DNA of 64,000 nucleotides from Hyphomicrobiales bacterium (GTDB taxonomy: Bacteria; Pseudomonadota; Alphaproteobacteria; Rhizobiales; Beijerinckiaceae). The position numbers were made by a program, and so were the translations under genes. The stretch spans positions 1-64,000 of the forward strand of contig JAPLOU010000018.1 in the NCBI GenBank assembly GCA_026400535.1, read 5' to 3'. The number at the start of each line of letters is the position of its first letter. Within the stretch, counting starts at the first letter, position 1. Positions 43,963-53,286 of the stretch are shown here, piece by piece. The notes beneath the pieces were generated by a model. The model was not told where the DNA came from and did no database searches. It saw nothing but the letters and a program-made list of their open reading frames with translations.

Positions 43963-45039
43963 ATGAACGTCAATGTTCCGGCAGGAACGCCTTCGGTTTC
44001 TCCGCTCAGCCCGGTCCGGCTGCCGCATGACCATCGCCCGGTGATGGCAGGGCGGCTCGGCGTGCTCCTGATGAACCTCGGCACCCCTGAGGCCACCGAT
44101 TACTGGTCGATGCGGCGCTATCTCAAGGAATTCCTGTCCGATCGGCGCGTCATCGAAACGAGCCGCTGGGTATGGTGGCCGATCCTCAACCTGATCATCC
44201 TGACGATCCGCCCCGGCAAGAAGGGCAAGGATTACGATTCGATCTGGAACAAGCAGCGCAATGAGGGGCCGCTCAAGACCATCACGCGCAGCCAGGCCGA
44301 ACAACTGCAACTGCGCATGAACACGCTCGCCGGCGAGCGTGTCGTCGTCGACTGGGGCATGCGTTACGGCTTCCCCGATGTCAAGGGGCGGTTGCAGGCC
44401 TTGCTGGAACAGGGCTGCGACCGCATCCTGCTGGTTCCGCTCTACCCGCAATATGCCGCGCCGACCTCGGCCACCGCCTGCGACCAGGCCTACCGGGCGC
44501 TGATGCAGATGCGCTGGCAGCCGGCCGTCCGTGTTGCGCCGCCTTATCATGACGACCCGGTCTATATCCGCGCGCTCGGCGACTCGATCCGCAAACGGAT
44601 CGTGGAGCTCGATTTCGAGCCGGAGGTTGTGCTGTGCTCGTTCCACGGTTCGCTGAAGGACTATCTGCTGAAGGGCGACCCCTACTACTGCCATTGCCAC
44701 AAGACCTGGCGCCTGCTGCTGGAAGAACTGGATTGGCCGAAAGACCGCCTGCAGATGACATTCCAGTCCCGCTTCGGACCGGATGAATGGCTGAAGCCCT
44801 ACACAGACGAGACCGTCGCCGCGCTGGCCAAGCGCGGCGTCAGGCGCATGGCGATCATTGCGCCCGGCTTTTCGGCGGACTGTCTCGAGACGCTTGAGGA
44901 GCTGGATGTCGAGAACCGCGAGATCTTCATGGAGCATGGCGGCGAGCATTTCGCCTATATTCCCTGCCTGAACGACTCGGCCGAGGGCATGCGCGTGATC
45001 GAGGCGATCACCGAACGCGAACTCAAGGGCTGGCTCTGA
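43963..45039 (+). CDS. hemH: Ferrochelatase
   Basis: Inserts Fe2+ into protoporphyrin IX, the last step of heme synthesis. 358 residues from ATG 43963 (MNVNVPAGTPSVS); an open stretch upstream is unlikely to be translated. Motifs: GVLLMNLGTPEATDYWSMRRYLKEFLSDRRVIE near 29-61, VDWGMRYGFPDVK near 130-142, the active-site SFHGSLKDYLLKGDPYYCHCHKT near 227-249 with the metal-binding His in SFHG, and PGFSADCLETLEEL near 306-319. Cys residues CHC and FSADC are positioned as in bacterial ferrochelatases. Stands alone; shares heme/chlorophyll-pathway interest with bchG in the window. Confidence 0.96.
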   Translation: MNVNVPAGTPSVSPLSPVRLPHDHRPVMAGRLGVLLMNLGTPEATDYWSMRRYLKEFLSDRRVIETSRWVWWPILNLIILTIRPGKKGKDYDSIWNKQRNEGPLKTITRSQAEQLQLRMNTLAGERVVVDWGMRYGFPDVKGRLQALLEQGCDRILLVPLYPQYAAPTSATACDQAYRALMQMRWQPAVRVAPPYHDDPVYIRALGDSIRKRIVELDFEPEVVLCSFHGSLKDYLLKGDPYYCHCHKTWRLLLEELDWPKDRLQMTFQSRFGPDEWLKPYTDETVAALAKRGVRRMAIIAPGFSADCLETLEELDVENREIFMEHGGEHFAYIPCLNDSAEGMRVIEAITERELKGWL

Positions 45040-45157
45040 CGGCGCGCTGGCTGCGCCCGATCTTGCAGGGGTTCGGCACGATCACCATCTGGTCAGGTGA
45101 GGCCGCATTTGGTGTGACGACATCCGTCGTGTGGCTGGCCTCGCCGGGTGGATTACG

Positions 45158-46186
45158 ATGCCGTTTGTGCTGTCGGGTTTCGAAGTCGCCATCATCGTCT
45201 TCGTTGCACTGGTGATCTTCACCATCGCGCGCGGGGTGCGGATCGTACCGCAGGGCTTCAACTACACGGTCGAGAGCTTCGGACGCTATTCGCGCACGCT
45301 CGGCCCCGGTCTTGGCCTGATCATTCCTTATGTCGAGCGCATCGGCCACAAGATCAACGTGATGGAGCAGGTGCTGGACGTGCCCAGCCAGGAGGCCATC
45401 ACCAAGGACAATGCCGGCGTCAAGATCGATGCCGCCGCCTTCTTTAATGTGCTGGATGCGGCCAAGTCATCCTACGAGGTCTCCAATCTCGAACTGGCCC
45501 TGATCACCCTGACGATGACCAATATCCGGACCGTGGTCGGCTCGATGGATCTCGATCAGCTCCTGTCGCATCGCGACGAGATCAACGAGCGCCTGCTGCG
45601 CGTGCTTGACGCGGCCGCCTCGCCGTGGGGCATCAAGGTCAACCGAATCGAGATCAGGGACATCCTGCCGCCCGCCGATCTGGCCGAAGCGATGGCCCGC
45701 CAGATGAAGGCGGAGCGCGAAAAGCGGGCCAACATCCTCGAAGCCGAAGGCAAGCGGGCCGCCGATATCCTGCGGGCCGAGGGTGAGAAGGCCTCCCAGA
45801 TCCTGGCCGCCGAGGGGCGCAAGGAGGCAGCCTTCCGCGATGCCGAGGCGCGCGAGCGCTCGGCGGAAGCGGAGGCAAGAGCCACAAGCCTCGTTTCGGA
45901 AGCGATCACAAAGGGTGATCTGGCCGCGGCGAATTTCCTTGTCGCCGAAAAATACATTGGCGCGATCCGCGAGCTCGCCACAGCGCCGAACCAGAAGGTC
46001 GTGATCCTGCCGATCGAGATGGCGTCGCTGGCCGGCACGGTCGGGGGCATTTCCGAGCTGACCCGCGCTGTTTTCAGTGACGGCGATGCGAAGCAGGCGG
46101 GTGCGCGACAGCGTTCCGGCCTCACCGTTCCGATCGTCCCATCCTCGAACGGGCCGATCGGCGGCCGCAGCGGAGGCGACGCATGA
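45158..46186 (+). CDS. SPFH/Band-7 domain paraslipin (QmcA-like)
   Basis: 342 residues from ATG 45158. One N-terminal membrane helix (residues 4-24, GFEVAIIVFVALVIFTIARG) is followed by the SPFH domain: VRIVPQGFNYTVESFGRYSRTLGPGL near 25-50 and DNAGVKIDAAAFFNV. The following 110 residues are a long Ala/Glu/Arg-rich coiled coil (EAEGKRAADILRAEGEKASQ..), then LVAEKYIGAIRELA and the terminal region. Such proteins organise membrane microdomains with NfeD partners and FtsH-type proteases. It overlaps the NfeD gene by 4 bp. Confidence 0.93.
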   Translation: MPFVLSGFEVAIIVFVALVIFTIARGVRIVPQGFNYTVESFGRYSRTLGPGLGLIIPYVERIGHKINVMEQVLDVPSQEAITKDNAGVKIDAAAFFNVLDAAKSSYEVSNLELALITLTMTNIRTVVGSMDLDQLLSHRDEINERLLRVLDAAASPWGIKVNRIEIRDILPPADLAEAMARQMKAEREKRANILEAEGKRAADILRAEGEKASQILAAEGRKEAAFRDAEARERSAEAEARATSLVSEAITKGDLAAANFLVAEKYIGAIRELATAPNQKVVILPIEMASLAGTVGGISELTRAVFSDGDAKQAGARQRSGLTVPIVPSSNGPIGGRSGGDA

Positions 46187-46629
46187 TCAACACCATCATC
46201 GCACTGGGGCCGTGGAGCTGGATCATCGCCGGCATGCTGCTGATGCTGGTGGAACTGCTGATGCCGGGGCTGTTCTTCATCTGGCTCGGGCTTGCGGCCC
46301 TGGTCACCGGCCTTGTCGTGGCGGCTGTCGGGCTGGGCTGGGGGCAATCAGCCATCCTGTTCGCCGTGCTCGCCATTGCGGCGGTTTTCGCAGGCGTCGC
46401 GGTGACGCGCAGACAGAATGGCGACCCGGACGCCGCGACACGGCTCAATTCCCTGTCGCGTGACCTGATCGGCAAATCCGTCCGCCTCGACCACGCCATT
46501 GTGAATGGTGAGGGGCGCGTGCGCATCGGCGATACGGTCTGGCGCGTGCTCGGCGACGACGCGCCGCGCGGACAGACCGTGACGATCGTGCGGCTCGAAG
46601 GCACAGCCCTGGTCGTCGAGACAGGCTGA
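46183..46629 (+). CDS. NfeD family membrane protein
   Basis: 148 residues: three hydrophobic helices (8-28 ending at the LVELLMPGLFFIWLGLAAL turn, 36-53, 61-79) and a C-terminal OB-fold domain (about 90-148) with RLDHAIVNGEGRVRIGDTVWRVLGDDAPRGQTV. This is the short NfeD (YbbK) type that partners paraslipins; the ATGA overlap with the SPFH gene makes co-translation almost certain. Confidence 0.93.
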   Translation: MINTIIALGPWSWIIAGMLLMLVELLMPGLFFIWLGLAALVTGLVVAAVGLGWGQSAILFAVLAIAAVFAGVAVTRRQNGDPDAATRLNSLSRDLIGKSVRLDHAIVNGEGRVRIGDTVWRVLGDDAPRGQTVTIVRLEGTALVVETG

Positions 46630-46704
46630 GCTGGCCGATTACGGTCCCCTTGACCATCCTTGTTAACCAAAGCGACCGGCGCCGCCGCCTGTCGCCTTTC
46701 TGGC

Positions 46705-47045
46705 ATGAACAGCAGGGCCATGGCCGGACGCAGGCACGATCACAGCATCGGAACGCCGGGACTGATGCGCCTCAGTCATGGCGTCAGCATGGCTGCCCTG
46801 CTGGTCTGCGTCACGGCAGGCATCGCAGCAGCGCAAACCTCTCCGGCACAGTAGGCCATGCCCGATATCCGTGCGACGTCACGGTCGATCCGCGCTTCGT
46901 GCAGCCGGAGAACCCGTTTCAGCCTTTGGCGCGGAGGCCGTTCGAGGTGGCGGCTCCGGCCTTGCCGGGCGTGGATCCGGCCTCGCCCCCTGTCCGGCCT
47001 CTGGCCTATCCCTGGGAGCCGCTTGGACTGCGCATCGGCAGTTGA
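46705..47045 (+). pseudogene. 5' part of an outer-membrane beta-barrel protein gene, truncated and frameshifted
   Basis: From ATG 46705 the frame gives MNSRAMAGRRHDH.. then a signal-like helix MAALLVCVTAGIAAAQTS and a stop at 46852. In another frame from about 46870 the sequence continues DPRFVQPENPFQPLARRPF.., AYPWEPLGLRIGS and a stop at 47045. A Pro-rich start followed by (Y)EPLGLRIGS is what precedes the barrel of outer-membrane proteins found in exopolysaccharide loci, where GSFxLFP and barrel strands would follow. The barrel is missing entirely. Its position at the end of the polysaccharide locus supports this reading. Confidence 0.45.
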
Positions 47046-47080
47046 AACCGGGACGCGCCAAGAACTTGGCCGCAGGACGT

Positions 47081-49267
47081 TCAATCTGGCTGCAACTCGA
47101 GCAGAAAATAGGTCGTTGGTCCCGATGGGAGATCATTGCTGAGCCGGAAGGCGACCGGCCCCGTGCCTTTGGTGACGGGGGATTTGACGCGACCGTCGAG
47201 GCCGACCGGGGAGACCTGCCAGTGGCGCGCCGAGCGGCGTAGCTGCAATTCGACCTCGCCCTTGCGGATCAAGACGGGCAGCGTCCCAAAGTCCTCGATG
47301 ACCTTCTCGTCCCGGTCGCGGAAGCGCATGCCAGTGTTGCGGGCATCGGTGGCGAAGATGAGCAGGAAACGGTTGCTCTCAGCCAATGACGGCTTGGGAT
47401 CGAGCGCCGACAGCGCCACCATCGCATCGCCCCTGGCGCGGCTGATTGTCAGCAGGTCGAGCGTAAGCGGCGCCTTCAGAGCCGAATAGGCGACAGCCTC
47501 CGTTGCCCGCGTTACCACGCGGATCTGCTGGGCACGTTCGTCGAGCGTGATTTCGGTGGTGTCACTCTGGAAGACACCGCGCAGCGGGTCGGTCGGGTTG
47601 TTGGTGGCAAGGGCTTTGCCTTGCCTCAAGCTTCGGATCAGGGCGGCCATATCATTCCTGTCGCGCGGTTGCACCACGCTCACTGGCCGATCGGCCTTGC
47701 CCACATCCTGCAGCCCGATGCGTCCGACCAGCGCCAGTCTGGTGAGATCCTCCGGCTCGCGGGCCTGCATGTTGCGGCTCAGATCGGCCTCGCCGCGGAC
47801 GAGGAAGGGGATCGTGAGGCGCGAAGGGGAGACGTCGCCGCGCCGATAGAGCAGTGCGGCCAGCGTCTCTCCAGCCCTGGCAACGGGATCGAGGGCGATC
47901 GCGTAGGGAAGCATGGCCCGCTTGTGCGGATAGGGCTCGCCATAGGCTAGCACGAGGGGACCATGGGCGTGCCGGCACACGACGTCCCAACCCTGCAGCG
48001 CGGCATAGGCGGGCATCAGCACATTGCTCTCGAAGCGGTAGCGGTTCCAGAACACGTGGTCGTATTCGCTGACGAGGAAAGGCCGGCCGAGCCAGCGTGC
48101 CGCGGCAATCATGCGGATGAAGTTAGCACCATCGGCCGTTGCGCTGGTCTGCAGCAGCTTGCTGCCTGGCGCGTAGCCGCCGACCCAGTCGTGATAGGTG
48201 TTCATCGTCACAGCCTCGAGCCCGCGACGGCTGTTGGCGGTCTGGATCGTTGGCCAGTTGTTGTAGGTGCTGATCAGGCCCTTGTAGCCGAGATCGCGCA
48301 GAACCGTGCTCATCCTGGCCGCTGTGTCCTGCTCCACCTCCATGAAGAAGGCCTGCAGGTCGCGCAGGCGGACACTGTGGACGTAGCGGTTGCGAGGGAG
48401 GCGGATCGAGCCGTCCCCTAGGCGCTCGTTGCGCGCAAGATCGCCCCAGGCTTTCGCAAGCGCTTCGGTCGTCCCATAGCGGCGCGCCAGCCAGCCGTTG
48501 AAGGACCGGACGATCATGGCGTCATAGGCGGGCTTGCCTGGACGGTCGTGAACGACGCTCTCGAATTCGAGGCCGTTCTCGTTGACCAGGATGACGAGTG
48601 CCAAAGCCTCGTCGTGGATCGGCGCGATGCCGGTATAGGGGTTCACGCGGGCAAGAAAGCGCTGCTGCAACTGGCGCCAATGGGCGAACGCGGCCTGATC
48701 AAAATGCACGGCGAGCTTCAACGTTCCGGCGGGATCCCAGCGCTCTTCGAGCCCACCGTACGCGCCATGCCAGGATGACATCCCATCGATCATCCAGTGG
48801 ATGCCGTTGCGCTTGAGCGCCGCCATCAGATAGTGGATCCGGTCGAGCACCTCGGGATCGAAATCGAAATCCTTGACGCGGCCCACCATCAGGCTGGCAT
48901 CGATGAAAAGCAGCCGCGCCATGTTGTAGCCGTTCTGCACCAGCTGGCGGACATAGCGATCGGTGGTGGCCTTGTCTGGGAACCCGCCCGAAGCAGGGCT
49001 CCAGGCGAGCGAGGCGCAGTGGAACCGCACAGGCCTGCCGGGCGTGTCGGCAAAGGCGAGGTTTCCGCCTGTGCCAGTGACCACGCGTCGGCTGGCATCG
49101 ATCCTGTCGGAAGGGAGCATGCGCGAAAAGTCGAGCGGGCTGCCCCTGGGCACCTCGAGTGAGATTTCCCGCACGGCGAGCCAAGACTGGCCGTCGCCCG
49201 CTGCGCCGCCCGCTGCAAGCAGGGCGACTGCCAGGGCCAGTGCGGCGAGCGTCCTGCGCGGCCGCAT
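47081..49267 (-). CDS. Secreted glycoside-hydrolase-like protein of the polysaccharide locus
   Basis: 728 residues from ATG 49267 (MRPRRTLAALALAVALLAAGG, a Sec signal ending near AAG/DG). A TIM-barrel glycosidase domain spans about 50-430: RFHCASLAWSPASGGFPDK, NGYNMARLLFIDASL, then ILVNENGLEFE near 215 (Asn-Glu acid/base) and FLVSEYDHVFWN near 370 (putative nucleophile Glu), as in clan GH-A. The C-terminal 300 residues are beta-rich. Likely periplasmic or outer-face hydrolase that trims or depolymerises the exopolysaccharide. Its ATG overlaps the methyltransferase stop by one base (TGATG). GH family not assigned. Confidence 0.75.
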   Translation of the reverse strand: MRPRRTLAALALAVALLAAGGAAGDGQSWLAVREISLEVPRGSPLDFSRMLPSDRIDASRRVVTGTGGNLAFADTPGRPVRFHCASLAWSPASGGFPDKATTDRYVRQLVQNGYNMARLLFIDASLMVGRVKDFDFDPEVLDRIHYLMAALKRNGIHWMIDGMSSWHGAYGGLEERWDPAGTLKLAVHFDQAAFAHWRQLQQRFLARVNPYTGIAPIHDEALALVILVNENGLEFESVVHDRPGKPAYDAMIVRSFNGWLARRYGTTEALAKAWGDLARNERLGDGSIRLPRNRYVHSVRLRDLQAFFMEVEQDTAARMSTVLRDLGYKGLISTYNNWPTIQTANSRRGLEAVTMNTYHDWVGGYAPGSKLLQTSATADGANFIRMIAAARWLGRPFLVSEYDHVFWNRYRFESNVLMPAYAALQGWDVVCRHAHGPLVLAYGEPYPHKRAMLPYAIALDPVARAGETLAALLYRRGDVSPSRLTIPFLVRGEADLSRNMQAREPEDLTRLALVGRIGLQDVGKADRPVSVVQPRDRNDMAALIRSLRQGKALATNNPTDPLRGVFQSDTTEITLDERAQQIRVVTRATEAVAYSALKAPLTLDLLTISRARGDAMVALSALDPKPSLAESNRFLLIFATDARNTGMRFRDRDEKVIEDFGTLPVLIRKGEVELQLRRSARHWQVSPVGLDGRVKSPVTKGTGPVAFRLSNDLPSGPTTYFLLELQPD

Positions 49268-49947
49268 CACTCGGAGGCACCGTAGAGCGTATAGGACTTG
49301 GGCACGCCCAGAACGCGTTCGGTGGACAGGGCAGCGCCCGGCAGGTAGGCGCGGAACTCCTTCAGCGTCAGGATCCTGATCTCGTCGAAATAGTCCCTGA
49401 TGTGCTGCTCGGACGGCCGCGACAGGAAGCGCCAGGGCGACAACCTCACCGCATGCCGGGCAAGGCCGCGCGGCAACCAATGCAGTGCGGGACAGAAGAA
49501 ATGCGGCTCTATCGGGAAGACGAAGGCCGGCGTCTGCACGAAGTAAAAGCGCGACACGCGTCTTATCTCCCGTGCGAGATTGGCGCGCAGCTCCAGGGGC
49601 ACGTGCTCGATCACCGAATTGCAGACGACGACATCGAAGGCCCTGTCTTCGAACGGCAGGCGCTTTCCATCATAGAGGATGACCTGCACGTGGCTGAAGG
49701 CACCGGTATAGGATCGCGCCTGCCCATCGTCCTCGATATTGACCACGGTCAGGTTTGCCGGGACATTGGCCGGGTCCTGCTTCTCCCAGAAATGGCGCGA
49801 GCCCCCTACATCCAGCACCTTCAATGCGGTGAAGTCGAGCAGGACCTCGCGGAACAGCGCGCCGCGCTTGCGCCGGAAGTGTTCCGAGCAGGCATGGACG
49901 ATACGGGTCCACAGGGATTCTGCCCCGGCGGGCCGGTCTTCAATCAT
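49267..49947 (-). CDS. Class I SAM-dependent methyltransferase
   Basis: 226 residues from ATG 49947 (MIEDRPAGAESLWTRIV). The SAM-binding motif I is ALKVLDVGGSRHFWEK near 40-55, motif II acidic residue in VVNIEDDG near 66-73, and DVVVCNSVIEHVPLELRANLAREIRRV near 103-129 is the motif III-IV block with the SVIEHV helix. It probably methylates a sugar or glycolipid intermediate. The 5' end overlaps the GT2 gene by 8 bp and the 3' end the glycosidase gene by 1 bp. Confidence 0.85.
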   Translation of the reverse strand: MIEDRPAGAESLWTRIVHACSEHFRRKRGALFREVLLDFTALKVLDVGGSRHFWEKQDPANVPANLTVVNIEDDGQARSYTGAFSHVQVILYDGKRLPFEDRAFDVVVCNSVIEHVPLELRANLAREIRRVSRFYFVQTPAFVFPIEPHFFCPALHWLPRGLARHAVRLSPWRFLSRPSEQHIRDYFDEIRILTLKEFRAYLPGAALSTERVLGVPKSYTLYGASE

Positions 49948-50989
49948 TGGAAGTCTCCAGACGCGGCGGGACCGCGGTTTTCCGTGCTGCCGGCGCACCG
50001 GCGCCATAGCTGACCGTGCCGCCGATCGGCCGGGCCGGATCACGCCGGGGAGAAAGCAAGCCGATCGGCAAGGCTGCGGCATGGAACAGCCAGGCAATGA
50101 CGGTGTAGACGCCCATGGCGGCACTACGCTTCTTGATGCTCACCAGCAGCACGATCAGCATCGCCAGGGCCGCCACTGCCGCGGTCGCCATGGCCTTGTC
50201 CGGCATGAGCAGGAGCATGGCCAGGGAGGCGAGCCACCATGCATAGACCCCCGCCCACAGCCGCAGTTCGGTCAGTTCACCCAGCACGGCGGCGAAGTGC
50301 GGCCGGCCAAGAGCGCTGCGCAGCACCTCGCCGATGCCGAACAGATACCTGGTCTGCCAGCGCCGCAGCAGCAGGGCATAGGCGTTGCTGCGATGCCCGA
50401 AATGCTGGACGAAGTCGATGTCGAGGCGATGCAATGCCCAGCCCTGCTGGCGCAAGCGCAGGCCGAGCTCGAGCTCCTCATAGGAGTGCAGGTTGCGGTC
50501 CGAAAGGTAGCCAACAGCGTCAATGGCGGCCCTCCTGAACACGCCCCCGCCATTGAGGCGATTGACCGGCCCTGCGTCGAATTCGGCGCCGCCGCGCGAG
50601 ACGCGCCGGGCATATTCGAGGCTCTCGAGGTTCATTTCAACAATCCGGCCGGTGACGCCGGCTACCCGTGCATTGGCCTCGAGAAACGCCAAGGCGCGCG
50701 GCAGGAACTCGGGCTGCAGCAGCATGTCCCCGTCCATCAGGCAGATGTAGGGCCTGCTGGCATGCTGGAAGCCGAGCTGTGGTCCCAGTCCGCAGCTGGG
50801 CGGCTCGTCCGCCGCCTTCTCGACCACCGTCACGGGGTAGCGTCGGGCGATGGCCACCGTGTCGTCGGTGGAGCCGCTGTCGGCGACGATAACCTCGCCA
50901 TCCGGGCCTGCCGCGGCCAGCGCGCTCTCGATGGTCGCGGCGAGCCGTTCGGCTTCGTTGAGCGTCTTGATGATGATCGACACGCTCAT
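49940..50989 (-). CDS. Glycosyltransferase family 2, membrane-anchored
   Basis: 349 residues. GT-A fold: SVSIIIKTLNEAERLAATIESAL at 2-24, EVIVADSGSTDDTVAIA near 32-48, the metal-binding LMDGDMLLQPEFL near 83-95 (D-x-D), GGGVFRRAAIDAVGYLSDRNLHSYEELELGLRL near 146-178 with the catalytic E-x-E. Two or three hydrophobic helices near 245-310 anchor it. Sits in the minus-strand polysaccharide operon; start overlaps the short GT2-like gene by 4 bp (ATGA). Confidence 0.92.
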   Translation of the reverse strand: MSVSIIIKTLNEAERLAATIESALAAAGPDGEVIVADSGSTDDTVAIARRYPVTVVEKAADEPPSCGLGPQLGFQHASRPYICLMDGDMLLQPEFLPRALAFLEANARVAGVTGRIVEMNLESLEYARRVSRGGAEFDAGPVNRLNGGGVFRRAAIDAVGYLSDRNLHSYEELELGLRLRQQGWALHRLDIDFVQHFGHRSNAYALLLRRWQTRYLFGIGEVLRSALGRPHFAAVLGELTELRLWAGVYAWWLASLAMLLLMPDKAMATAAVAALAMLIVLLVSIKKRSAAMGVYTVIAWLFHAAALPIGLLSPRRDPARPIGGTVSYGAGAPAARKTAVPPRLETSND

Positions 50990-51366
50990 GATGGCGAGGC
51001 CTCCTCATGACCCCGCACCGTCGGCGCTGTCCGCCCACGGTCCCGGGGACCGGTAAGATGCAGCAGCATGAACGAGGCAAGGCCGGGCGTCGCAGCCTCG
51101 ACGACATGACGGGCCAGGACCATGCCATTGATGCCGACCTGCCAGGTCGCAACGGCGACAGCGCCACAGCCAATGACGGCCGTGCTGTTCAGCATGATGG
51201 CATGCTGCAGCTGGTGTCCGCTTGCCCCCAGCGCTTCGAGCGCCGTTGAATCGCGCGCCATCAGCACGTTGGGGAACGCCATGATGCCCTCGGGTGTCGC
51301 CGCGATACGCCTGTCCTCCTTCAAGGTCTTGACGGTGATTGAGACGTTCAAGGCGTCCTCCTGCAT
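50986..51366 (-). pseudogene. Internally deleted GT2-like gene
   Basis: From ATG 51366: MQEDALNVSITVKTLKEDRRIA, which is the N-terminal beta-alpha unit of a GT2 enzyme, soon followed by unrelated FPNVLMARDSTALEALGASGHQLQHA and a hydrophobic stretch AVIGCGAVAVATWQVGI then FMLLHLTGPRD. The nucleotide-binding acidic residues and the DxD motif are absent, so it cannot be a working GT2. Spacing to both neighbours is that of a normal operon gene (9 bp after VanZ, ATGA overlap with the next GT2), implying an in-frame internal deletion that preserved coupling. A small membrane protein of unknown function is an alternative reading. Confidence 0.5.
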
Positions 51367-51374
51367 TGACGGCT

Positions 51375-51827
51375 TCAGTCTCGCGCGTTGCCGCGCTCCT
51401 GCCCGAGCGCCCATTTCAGCGGCGCATAGAAGGCGAGCCAGCCGAACAAAACACCGACGGCACCGCCGCTTATCTTGACCAGGAGGTCAAGCAGCCGCGC
51501 GTGGCGGCCTGGTGCCAGAAACTGGAACACCTCCAACCCGAGCGCGAGCGCCGCCACCAAGCCGAGGACCACGAGCAGGTGCCGCCGGTAAGCGATCGCA
51601 AACAGGAAGCCGATGGTCATGAAGGCTCCAAACCGCTCAAGCTGGACGAAGGACCCGATATGGGGGCGGAGCGCGATCGGCGACAGCGTCGCATAGGCGA
51701 CGAAGCCCAGCGCCGCCCAAGCCAGCGTGGCTGCAAGCCGTCGCAGCGCGATGTGATCGCACATCTTGTTTGCTGCGCCTGCCGCCAGCCACCGGTCTTT
51801 CAGAGCGTGCATCCGCGTGCGCCTCAT
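51375..51827 (-). CDS. VanZ-like family membrane protein
   Basis: 150 residues from ATG 51827, whose codon overlaps the GT4 stop (ATGA). Four hydrophobic helices: near 29-49 (LAATLAWAALGFVAYATLSP), 66-80, 86-102 and 117-138. The pattern LSPIALRP..ERFGAFMTIGFLFA then LEVFQFLAPGRHARLLDLLVKISGG matches VanZ-like proteins (helix-P, GAF, E.xQ..xPgRh...DllxNxxG). These occur in glycopeptide-resistance and in polysaccharide clusters; function unknown. Confidence 0.82.
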   Translation of the reverse strand: MRRTRMHALKDRWLAAGAANKMCDHIALRRLAATLAWAALGFVAYATLSPIALRPHIGSFVQLERFGAFMTIGFLFAIAYRRHLLVVLGLVAALALGLEVFQFLAPGRHARLLDLLVKISGGAVGVLFGWLAFYAPLKWALGQERGNARD

Positions 51828-53059
51828 CGGCTCAAGGCTCTCTGGTAGATCTGAAGCGTCTTGGTGACGACACTGCTCCAGCTATAGGCGCCTTCGACGC
51901 GTGCGCTCTGTGCCCGTTTCTCACTTTGGGAGAACGGAGCCGCCAGCTTGCGGGCGATGGCGGCTGCCAGCCGGTCAACATCGCCAAGGGGGAAGTAGTC
52001 CGCTTCCGGCAGATCGAGCTCTCGGTTGGCCGCGATGTCGCTGGCCAGCACGGGCAGGCCATGAGCCATGGCTTCGAGCAAGGCGATGGGCATGCCCTCA
52101 TGGCTCGAAGCCAGGACGAAGAGGGCCGCGTTCTCGAAGAGTTCGGCCAGCTTGTCACCTGTCTGGAAGCCGGTCAGGACGACCCTTGGTGTCTCCTGCG
52201 CCAGATCCTTGACCTGCTGGACATAGGGGCTTTCGAACTCAGCGCCGCCCGCAAGCACAAGGTGCACGCCGCTCACGCCACTCCTGGCGAAGGCCTTGAT
52301 CAGGTCGAGTTGACGCTTTTCCGGGACCAGGCGCGCGGCAAGCAGCACATAGCGCTTGGGCTGCAGCGAGAATGCCGCCAGGATACCGGTCTCGTAGGGG
52401 CCGCGTGCGACCGCGACGCCATTGGGCACGAAGTCGACCGGAACACCGTATCGGCTTGTCATCGTTGTTGCGATTTCATTCGAAACTGCGATGCGCTGGT
52501 GCGACAGGCGCATGCCGAGACCTTCGCCAAGTCTCAGCGTCGCACGGGCTAAACGGCCCCATTTCTGCCGTTCGTAATCATAGCCGTGATGCGTCACCAC
52601 CACGGTGGCGCCGAGCAGGCGCGCCAAAGGCACCATCAGGGCAGGCCCGACGGCGTGGAGATGGAGGATGTCAGGCCGATGCCAGGCTGCGAGCCAGACA
52701 CCCAGGAACGTATGAACGATAGCCTCCAGTGCCGAACTCTGAGGTGCCCAAAGCGACGTGACCCGGACCCCGTTCCACATGTGCGAGCCGTTGCCAGGCA
52801 GATAACGGCTCCTGCCGATGACTTCGACACTCCAGCCGCGCGCGGCCAGACCGGCGGCGAGCATCTCGACATGTTTCTCGACACCACCTTGCACATGCGG
52901 GATGCCGCGCAGCCCGAGGATGATGACGTGAGCACCTCGCGCTGGCACCGTGCCCAAAGCGCGCGGCACGAGGGGGTCGTATTGCTGGCACGGGACGATG
53001 TCGGATGTGCCGGCTCTCTTGCCAAGTCGCTGCGCAAGATGATCGTTCATCGCGTTCAT
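51824..53059 (-). CDS. Glycosyltransferase family 4 (GT-B)
   Basis: From ATG 53059 the protein has 411 residues; in-frame ATGs reach 53173, but that part is polar and not family-like. N-terminal Rossmann domain: VIILGLRGIPHVQGGVEKHVEMLAAGLAARG near 44-74, typical of a GGVE-H GT4. C-terminal donor domain: VPNGVAVARGPYETG near 205-220, YVLLAARLVPEKRQLDLIKAF near 232-252, and the nucleotide-sugar site VLASSHEGMPIALLEAMAHGLPVLASD near 313-340 (E-x7-E). Resembles rhamnosyl/mannosyl GT4 enzymes; donor sugar unknown. Confidence 0.92.
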   Translation of the reverse strand: MNAMNDHLAQRLGKRAGTSDIVPCQQYDPLVPRALGTVPARGAHVIILGLRGIPHVQGGVEKHVEMLAAGLAARGWSVEVIGRSRYLPGNGSHMWNGVRVTSLWAPQSSALEAIVHTFLGVWLAAWHRPDILHLHAVGPALMVPLARLLGATVVVTHHGYDYERQKWGRLARATLRLGEGLGMRLSHQRIAVSNEIATTMTSRYGVPVDFVPNGVAVARGPYETGILAAFSLQPKRYVLLAARLVPEKRQLDLIKAFARSGVSGVHLVLAGGAEFESPYVQQVKDLAQETPRVVLTGFQTGDKLAELFENAALFVLASSHEGMPIALLEAMAHGLPVLASDIAANRELDLPEADYFPLGDVDRLAAAIARKLAAPFSQSEKRAQSARVEGAYSWSSVVTKTLQIYQRALSR

Positions 53060-53286
53060 CGCCTTTGCGCCGGTTCTGACCCGCCACGAGTTGCAACCGG
53101 GCGGGGTGCCGCAGGGGTCGAGGCGAGCCATCAGGTTCTCAGACCGGATCTGGCTCCCCTCCTGGGTGTCCAATTGCGTATAGAAGCCTGCAGAATAGAC
53201 GCCAACAAATTCCGCGACTTGTAGTAAATCGGGCTACCCGGGCATCGTGTCGATACTTCGCCATTAAGCTTATTGAAAGAGATCGC

